Positions 56,950 through 64,000 of a stretch of 64,000 nt of DNA are shown here, one piece after another (within the stretch, counting starts at the first letter, position 1; every line of letters begins with the position of its first letter). The stretch lies in the NCBI GenBank assembly GCA_013350335.1, contig CM023539.1, forward strand, positions 21,434,448-21,498,447, in the 5' to 3' direction. The notes beneath the pieces were generated by a model. It did not search any database. It was not told the origin of the DNA and was given only the letters and a program-made list of their open reading frames with translations. Source of the DNA: Chimonanthus salicifolius (Eukaryota; Streptophyta; Magnoliopsida; Laurales; Calycanthaceae). The position numbers and the translations under genes are program-made.

Positions 56950-57690
56950 TGATGCATCCGGCACATCACCTCATCCTGGGGAGCACCAGTATTATTCGTA
57001 AAAAAGAAAGATGGTACTCTTCGGATGTGTGTGGACTACAAGAAACTGAATCAGCTGACTGTCAGGAACAAGTACCCTCTACCTAGAATTGATGATATGC
57101 TCGATCAACTTAGAGGCTCCATCCATTTCTCCAAAATTGATTTTATGTCAGGCTACCATCAAATCCGTGTTAAGGATGAAGAAATAGAGAAGACGGCTTT
57201 CAGAACTCGGTATGGACTGTATGAATATGTGGTCATGCCGTTTGGACTCACCGATGCACCAGTCGTGTTCATGGATCTGATGAATAGAATCTTCCGTCTT
57301 ATCTGGATAAGTTTGTAATTGTCTTCATTGACGATATCCTAATTTATTCCACCAGTCGGGAGGACCATGCTGAGCATCTGAGGATAGTCCTGGATACCCT
57401 GAAGAAGAATCAGTTATATGCGAAAGCAAGTAAGTGCGAGTTCTGGCTATCTGAGGTCAACTTCTTAGGACATGTCATAGCAGAAGGAATAGCTGTGGAC
57501 ACGGCTAAAGTAGCAGCGGTTAGAGACTGGAAAGCTCCGAAGAATGTGATCGAAATCCACAGGTTTTTGGGACTGGCTGGCTACTATTGGAAGTTTATTA
57601 TGGACTTCTCCAAGATTGCGGCTCCACTCACCCGACTTACTCAGAAAGGAGTCAAATTTGAATGGTCGGACATATGCAATTGAAGATTTG
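56950..57690 (+). pseudogene. Reverse transcriptase of element A
   Basis: [54 protein letters not shown] and [13 protein letters not shown] lead to a short frame break near 57300, then [14 protein letters not shown] (FIDD, about 57313-57345), [17 protein letters not shown] and, in 57495-57683, [30 protein letters not shown] at 57681-57683 ends the open part. All RT blocks are present; the copy is dead by a frameshift and stops. Confidence 0.93.
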
Positions 57691-58257
57691 AGGATCTGAA
57701 ACAGAAACTTACCGCCGCTCTTTTCTTGATTTTGATAGAGAGAGACAAGGGATATGAAGTATACTGTGATGCTTCAGGAGAAAGACTTTGGTGCTCTCTC
57801 ACTCAAAGTCATCATGTAGTGGCATACGGTTCAAACAACTGAAAATCCATGAACGCAACTATCCCACTTATGATCTGGAATTAGCCGCAGTGATATTCGC
57901 TCTCAAAAGCGGGAGACACTGTCTATATGGTGAGAAATTTGAAGTATTTTCAGACCATAAGAGTTTAAAGTATCTATTCGATCAAAAGGAACTCAATTTG
58001 AGACAGCGCAGATGGATGGAGTACCTGCAAGATTATGAATTTGCACTGCAATATCATCCTGGCAAGGCGAACAAAGTGACGGATGCCCTCAGCCGCATTT
58101 CACATGCAACTGTGGCCAGTCTGATTATGAAGGAATGGGAAATGCTGACGACCATCCGAGAGTTTAATTTGTACATCAATGATCGTGGGGGCATGTATAA
58201 TCTAATGGTACGGTCCAATATTGTTTCCAAAATTGAACGAGAATAGCGGATAGATCT
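57691..58257 (+). pseudogene. RNase H of element A
   Basis: [11 protein letters not shown] (first Asp, about 57750) sits in one frame. After shifts, 57788-58246 carries [22 protein letters not shown] (Glu), [14 protein letters not shown] (Asp), [20 protein letters not shown] and KVTDALSR, then a linker to the integrase. It removes the RNA strand during reverse transcription. Confidence 0.92.
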
Positions 58258-58645
58258 GGAAGTGGCAAAAATATGGGCCAAGATGTCGACTGGAGAGGTC
58301 ATACCTGAATGGGAATTACGACCTGGACAAGGTCACTTATTCCAAGGCAGAACATATGTGCCTCAAAGCTGTAGAAGAGAGCTGTTGACCCAAGCTCATC
58401 AATCAAAACTCTTTATCCATCTGGGTAGCACCAAAATGTACCATGGTCTGAAAAGACATTATTGGTGGCATGGACTCAAAAGAGATGTAGCTGACTTTGT
58501 CTCTCACTGCCTTATTTGTCAGCAAGTCAAGACATAACATCAAAAGCCGCCAGGATTACTCAAACCCCTACCCGTGCCAAAATGGAAGTGGGAACACATT
58601 TCCATGGACTTTGTGACAGGATTGCCAAGGTCTTCAAAGGGTAAT
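58258..58645 (+). pseudogene. Integrase N-terminal zinc-binding part of element A
   Basis: Frame 58262-58537: QGRTYVPQSCRRELLTQAHQ, then the HHCC motif with IHLGSTKMYHGLKR, YYWWHGLKRD-like and HCLICQQVK. A TAA at about 58535 is followed by [20 protein letters not shown] and GLPRSSKGN, where solo LTR C is inserted (TSD 58641-58645, GTAAT). Confidence 0.92.
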
Positions 58646-59325
58646 TGTAACGCCCCGCCCTTTTTCACTCGCTTTTTCCCATAAATTCGGAGTCTATTTT
58701 TTTTTTTTTTATAACAGAGTAGAGTGATAGAAGCGTGGGACGTCACGACGCGAGCTAAGTCCGAACTTCCAAAGTCCGACCCTTAACTGGCCAACCCTAT
58801 GTGTGCATGGATCAAGTCCATGAAAAATGGTTCACACATAGCAATATCAACTTGCGGAATAAAAATCATAACCTGCGGAATCATAACATCAAAATGCAGA
58901 ATCATAATAGAACCAAGTTCTATTCCATTCAGATAGCAAAGTACGTTAAGTCCTTATCCATTATTAAAACATCATAATTATCCAATAAATCATTTGACCA
59001 TCTAAGTTATTACATTCCGAAATCCAAATACTCAAATACAAATTCATGAGAAACTTTATTCAAAACATGTAAAATAAGTCTTCCAAGCTCCTATGCCTAG
59101 TCCGTCTTATGTTCATCGTTACCCTGGAATACCTGTATCATCAACTAGGGTAGAAGTAGGTTGTTAGAACAACGCGCCCAGTAGGTATTCCAGTTACGGC
59201 TAACACATAGTTAGTACAAAGCATATATTATAACATAATATATAAAACCAGGTAAAATCCATGCCATACAATGATGACAGATATGCAATGAGTCCCACCC
59301 ATCACATGTACATAAACGTACCCAC

Positions 59326-59450
59326 CACATAGGTCTTCCGGACGCCCCGGCTGAGTGTGGACCCTCCGGAATCTTCTTGATGGAAATCACATCAAGGTAC
59401 CGCACATAGGTTTTTCGGACGCCCCGACGGAGTGTGACTCCTCCGGTTAT
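59326..59450 (-). repeat. 77-bp tandem module, two units, in LTR C
   Basis: Units start at about 59326 and 59403, both with CACATAGG followed by a CGGACGCCCCG(G/A)C core and GAGTGTG(G)AC/TCCTCCGG. They are the counterparts of the modules in LTRs A, B and D. Confidence 0.8.
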
Positions 59451-59835
59451 AAATCCTCCACCCCATGCCATGCATGAGATGCCAATGAAACACATGCTAT
59501 TTTAATAACATAAACATAGCATTTAAAATCACCTTTTGAAACATATCAATCCATGCTATTTAAACAAGTTAAAACATAGCATTTGAAATCCAATAATAAA
59601 GCATATTCTTTGAAACATATTTTCATCAAACATAGGATAAAAACAAAGTACATAAGCCATAGTTTTAAAGAGGTGGAATCCTACCAAAGACCGTTCACAA
59701 GTCCTTGCGTTCCCGTCCAAGATTCGATCACTGATCGCGCACTGCTTACGAGATCTCGTTACTTTATAATATAATAATAAATCAACGCCAAGTCTCACTT
59801 GATTACAAGTTTCTAAGTCCATTAACCAAACTTGT

Positions 59836-61092
59836 CGGGTTAGGCCATACCCATGGCCGAGCCTCACCCTTTTTGTTCATTTATCCCATTAATTACCAAA
59901 ATACCATTGATCTAAACCTTAGTCATTTAAATCTACTATAATTAGACCCTATAAATTTCCTTAACCAAACAAGTCCATCAAACACAACTCATGGGGTTCG
60001 ACCATACATCATAGCCGAACCCATGGTTCTCCACTTTGGCGTGTAATTACATTTTTGCCATTCCTTTCACCATCAATCCATAGCATACATTGTATCCTTT
60101 ACTTTATTTACAAAACACAAAGCCTAACTCACAATTTTGATTCATGAGTTCGGCCATACACATGACCGAGCCCATGATACCTTTGTTTCCAATCTTACCT
60201 CCACTTTCTAAATTAATAACCATATATTTATTTACACTAAAAATACCAAACCAATTCCATGGGGTTCGGCCATACCCATGGCCGAACCCTATGGTTTCCA
60301 AAATCCTCATTTAGAAAGTCCATAATTAGGTAGCTTCTAATTTTAGCAACCTCCTTCCATTAATGAAAACACCTTCCAAAAGTAGAAGGTTTCCAAAAAT
60401 AATAACCTTCCTTCCATATTTAGATTGCTTTCCAAATTTAGCAACCATTTTCCATACTTGGATGCTTTTTAATTTTAGCAACACTTTCCAGAATTGGAAT
60501 AGTTTCTTAGATTAAAAATCTTCTTTCTAAAATTGGAGTGCTTTCTAATTTAGCAACTCTTTCTAAATTTGGAAGCTTTCCATATTTAATCTCCATTCCA
60601 AAAATTACTCCATGGGGTTCGGCCAAGCACCATGGCCGAACCCTATGGTTCATGACCTTCATCAATGGTTTAGATCCATTAAACTCAAACATCAATCCAT
60701 TAAAATATTTGGTGGGGTTCGGCCATACACCATGGCCGAACCTCACCCCTTCTTTTCATTAGTATGGATCCAATCTCTTAGCCATAATACAATCATGGTT
60801 CGGCCATACCATAGCCGACCCACATTCTTTCATTGTCTTCTTGATTCTAAAACCAACAACCATCAAAGGTTTCCATGATCTAAAATCTAAGAACATAAAC
60901 CCAATGAAATCAATCAAATGTCTCCATGGTTTTCAATCTTCCAAAACCCATGAATTAAACACTTCTTTCCATGGGGTTCGGCCATGCACTATGGCCGAAC
61001 CCTATGGGTCTTTCTTTTCCATTTAAATTATTAAATCATCATCAAAACTTCTTCCATGGGGTTCGGCCAAACACCATGGCCGAACCCTATGG
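59836..61092 (-). repeat. Nine-copy TTCGGCCAT/ATGGCCGAA palindrome array in LTR C
   Basis: Centres near 59850, 60010, 60162, 60280, 60632, 60730, 60808, 60990 and 61075. The consensus is CATGGGGTTCGGCCA, a short A/C-rich loop, then TGGCCGAACCCTATGG, so each unit of about 38 bp is a hairpin. Spacing is irregular (about 80-350 bp) with AT-rich spacers. Between 60310 and 60600 the spacer is itself a degenerate repeat. Confidence 0.92.
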
Positions 61093-61705
61093 TTCTTTTA
61101 TTTCTAAAATATAATTATCAAATAAGAATACCAACCTTTTCCCTTTGGTTTCTTACTCTTCCAATTTTTCTTTTCCTTTCCCTTTGCTGGCTGAACCACC
61201 TTCTTGTTGCTGCCTTCTTCTTCTCTTTGCTCTTGGGCATGAGAGAGGACTTGAGAGAGGGAGAGAGAGGAATAAAACTCGGCAATGGGATTGTAAAAGC
61301 CGTACACCCCCTCTTTGTCTCTCCTTTTAAGCTTCCATTTAATCCAAATGGGGAAGGTGCCATGCGCCCCTCCTTGCCTTAGATGGCAATACCGTGTGGC
61401 CTCTTGCTTGGATTAGCAATTGCCGACCTCACTTGCTTTCCTTAATTAAATCCTTCCTTAATCCCTATTTAGAAAGTACTATGCGCCCATATTCCCTTCT
61501 TTAATTATCTCATGCTCATAACATATAGATTTCACATTCAAAATTCGGCCAAGGCAATCTTTTATTAAATTTTTGATAAAACCTATGTCACAATTTAATT
61601 GGGTCTTAATTGGGTCATGGCCCAATTCTTTATCCAAATAAGATCCAATCTGGAATTCACAATTAAAAATGAATAAATAATAAACTGAAAACCCGAGGTG
61701 TTACA

Positions 61706-62709
61706 GTAACGATGCAATCTGGGTTGTGGTGGACCGTCTGACCAAGTTTGCACACTTTCTCCTGATCAAGATGACAGACTCGTCTGAGACTTTGGGACGG
61801 TGGTATATCAAGGACATCATCAGGCTACATGGTATACCCAGGACTATTGTATCCGACAAAGATGGTAGATTCACTGGCAGGGTGTGGCAGAGCATGCAGT
61901 CGGCTATGGGGACAAACTTGTTAATCAACACAACATTCCATCCACAAACCGATGGTCAGTCGGAACGAACAATACAAACGTTTGAGGATATACTGAGAGC
62001 TTGCATGTTAGACTTCAAGGGTGGTTGGGAAGATCATCTGCCATTGGTCGAGTTCTCATAAAACAACAGTTACCAGGCAAGCCTCAAGATGGCTCCATTT
62101 AAGGCATTGTATGGTAGACCCTACAGATCACCAGTGTGTTGGACAGAGGCCGGTGAGCCTGCTCTTATTGGACCTGAACTGGTTGGAGAGACCACGGAAC
62201 AAATCAAGGTAATACAACAGCATCTGCTCACAGCGCAGAGTCGTCAGAAGAGCTACGCTGATAAGAGAAGGAGATTCCTTACATTTGAAGTAGGAGACTT
62301 AGTATGCTTGAAGGTCTCGCCACAAAAAGGACACATGAGATTCGGAAAGAAAGGGAAGTTGTCATCCAGATTTGTGGGACCCTTTCCAATCCATGAGAGG
62401 GTGGGGAAAGTGGCCTCTCGTCTGATACTCCCTCCACAGTTATCATCACTACACGATGTATTCCATGTTTCTATGTTAAGGAAGTACAACCCTGACCCAT
62501 CGCATGTGCTGAATGTGCTAGACATAGAGGTGCAAAGCGACGTGTCTTACGTTGAGAGGCCTGTTCGAGTAATTGAGATGGAACAAAGGGTGTTGCGGAA
62601 CAGAGCAATTTCGTTCGTCAAAGTGGTATGGGACCGACATAGTAATGAGAAAGCCACTTGGGAACTGGAATCAGAAATGAGGACAACTCATCCTGAGCTA
62701 TTTGTATAA
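61706..62709 (+). pseudogene. Integrase core and chromodomain-like tail of element A
   Basis: Frame 61726-62061 has [12 protein letters not shown] (Asp), [16 protein letters not shown] (Asp), INTTFHPQTDGQSERTIQ (Glu) and ends at a TAA at 62059 in VEFSYNNSYQ. Frame 62089-62709 continues KALYGRPYRSP, QHLLTAQSRQKSYADKRR, VGDLVCLKVSPQKGHMRFGKKGKLSSRFVGPFPI and HDVFHVSMLRKY, then the chromodomain-like tail with VKVVWDRHSNEKATWELESEM and the terminal HPELFV. The stop codon is at 62707-62709. All D,D,E residues are present. Confidence 0.94.
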
Positions 62710-62750
62710 TTTGTTTGAAACCCTATTTCGCTCTATTTCGGGACGAAAAT

Positions 62751-62769
62751 TTCAAAAAGAGGGCAATGT
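62751..62769 (+). promoter_or_regulatory. Polypurine tract of element A
   Basis: CAAAAAGAGGGCAATGT directly before the 3' LTR start. A purine run followed by the LTR is the expected second-strand primer site. Confidence 0.75.
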
Positions 62770-64000
62770 TGTAAAACCCCAGATTTTCCTTATAAATATA
62801 TTGAAATCATTCATTTGAATTATGAATTAAAGGAATTTGAGATTTAAAAAGTGGAAATTGACATTAGATGGGCAAGAAATGGATCAATGACCCAATTAAG
62901 ACCCAATGGATCGTGGGTGAGCTTGATTGGGTAAATTTAGAGAAATGGATCAATTACCCAATTGGGGACCCAATGGGTCATAGTGAACTTAAATTTAAGG
63001 TAATTGGGTAAGGTCAAAGTAAATGGGTCAACTACCCAATTAAGACCCAATGCATAAAATCCACCTCATCAAGTGAGATGGCATGTATGTGATGTGGCAT
63101 TGCCATGTGGCATGCTAAGAAGCCAACTAGACAAGGAGACCACATCATCGAGTGACATGGCCAAGGTGGGACCCAAATGCCAATTCACCACATGCATGGC
63201 CGGCCATGTCATGGTTGACTTGGTCAACCACCTAGTGAGTTCAAGTCATGAGTTTAAGATTAAGATTAAATTACTTGAGTTGAGTTGGGAAGGTGAAGAG
63301 TTTCCATCTCAAGAGGCATGAAGCCAAGAGATGCATTGGTTTAAGCCAAGGGTCTCCTTGGTTAAACCAATGGCCTTATTGGTTAAACATACCATAATAA
63401 GGGAGAGAGAAGGGTCTATGGTTGTTAGACAAAAGGATACAACCCAAGGGGCACACCACACCCCTTGGTCGACTCCTCCATTGTGAACAAGAGAATTTCT
63501 CTCCTCTCCTCTTCTCTCTCTCTCCCATCTACACTTCTATACTTGGAGAACTTTGGAAGAGCAAAGGAAGAAGAAGGATTAAGGAAGAATATACAAATCA
63601 AAAAGGAAAGAAGGAGACGGGAAAGAAGGTATGTTAAGGTTTAGCAATATAGAAATAAGTCTAAGGAAGCCATAGGTTTGGCCATGGTATAGCCGAACCC
63701 ATGGATTCCATGGCTGGTTGGAATGGATGACCAAATGGTTATAAGGCAACGGAATTGGAAATCCATCCAGAGGATGGTGATGGGTTGAAACGAACAACTA
63801 TAAGATTGAATCCAAAACCATGCAATAACGTTACAAAGATTGAATGAATTATGGAAAGGACTCTAGCCTTGGCTAGAGGGTAGAGTAAATTCATTAAGAG
63901 TTATATGGAAGATGAAATCCATGTTTAAAAATGATAAAGAATGGATTTCATAAAGAAGGGCCTAACCATGCATGCAAACAGTGAAGACCGACAAAAAGTC
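62770..64000 (+). mobile_element. 3' LTR of element A, first 1.23 kb (runs off the window)
   Basis: Starts TGTAAAACCCCAG and matches 36745-37997 closely. Differences include one fewer CCCAATTGGG unit, point changes in the TATA-like region and an intact GGCCATGGTATAGCCGAACC-like palindrome near 63680. It ends at AAAAAGTC, just where the GTCGAC palindrome array of the 5' LTR begins. Confidence 0.94.

Larger units (their letters stand above)
58646..61705 (-). mobile_element. Solo LTR C (3.06 kb) in element A integrase
   Basis: Plus-strand ends TGTAACGCCCCGCCC and CCGAGGTGTTACA, flanked by GTAAT (58641-58645) and GTAAC (61706-61710), a duplication with one later substitution. There is no internal coding. 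On the minus strand it starts TGTAACACCTCGGG. It contains nine TTCGGCCAT palindromes, a degenerate CTTTC(C/T)AAATTT-type repeat (60310-60600), two copies of the tandem module (59326 and 59403) and the conserved end block (58745-58800). Confidence 0.93.
36745..64000 (+). mobile_element. Element A: Tekay-like Gypsy chromovirus hosting nested insertions, runs off the window
   Basis: 5' LTR 36745-40032, PBS, gag (40508-41029, then 55723-56270), protease, RT, RNase H, integrase (58262-58645, then 61706-62709), polypurine tract and 3' LTR from 62770. With insertions B and C removed, the order gag-PR-RT-RH-IN is a standard Ty3/Gypsy element of about 12-13 kb. The C-terminal end of integrase (RNRAISFVKVVW, ATWELESEM, HPELF) resembles the chromodomain tail of the Tekay/Del lineage, which also has LTRs of several kb. 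Several stops lie where Gln, Arg or Trp is expected. Confidence 0.92.

Noticed and set aside
60507..61382. Frames rich in GFGH/PWPN-type repeats in LTR C
   Set aside because: Translations of the palindrome array on both strands; no independent coding evidence.

Overview
This window is plant nuclear DNA, most likely from a flowering plant with a repeat-rich genome. The evidence is that nearly all of it consists of plant-type LTR retrotransposons (Ty3/Gypsy chromovirus and Ty1/Copia), with LINE, hAT and SINE remnants, around broken relics of two recognisable plant genes. These are an intron-containing PDCD2 homologue (minus strand, 27.4-33.4 kb) and the first exon of a tau-class glutathione S-transferase (minus, 19.2-19.5 kb). 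There are no operons, ribosome binding sites, rRNA genes, CRISPR arrays or intact protein genes, and every coding region seen carries stops, frameshifts or deletions.

Layout. 1-742 is part of a minus-strand Gypsy LTR (family F) abutting the 5' end of a minus-strand Copia-like element (743-2004). 2855-9010 is a decayed plus-strand Copia element with a very short LTR. Its reverse transcriptase is split by a 3.26 kb solo Gypsy LTR (5071-8333) flanked by a perfect 5-bp duplication GGAGG. 9011-13960 is a truncated minus-strand Gypsy of family F. 13961-26900 is mostly non-coding. It holds a 55-bp minisatellite, a tRNA-derived SINE head, a broken ORF of the plant transposon-protein type (16.15-17.68 kb) with an exceptional palindrome-rich region upstream (18.0-18.83 kb), the GST relic, a MITE-like hairpin and two LINE 3' fragments. 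27.37-33.38 kb is the PDCD2 relic, with a degenerate hAT transposase (33.66-36.11 kb) lying upstream of it.

36745 to the end is one nested complex. Element A (plus-strand Tekay-like chromovirus, 5' LTR 36745-40032, 3' LTR from 62770) carries element B of the same family in its gag (minus, 41035-55717, duplication GTTGC). It also carries solo LTR C in its integrase (58646-61705, duplication GTAAT/GTAAC). B in turn holds solo LTR D (41681-44241, duplication GTGCT) and a one-sided deleted family-F element E (46142-50565).

The most interesting pattern is in the 2.5-3.3 kb LTRs. Most carry their own family-specific array of short palindromes (GTCGAC-type in A and B, TTCGGCCAT-type in C and D, CGGATCGTCCG-type in F). 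Nearer the LTR end, several families share a tandem module built on an ACTCC/GGAGT core whose repeat length differs in each. A similar palindrome array (TTCGAA-type, in alternating orientation) lies upstream of the ORF at 16-17.7 kb. All reading was by eye; no database search or alignment was run.
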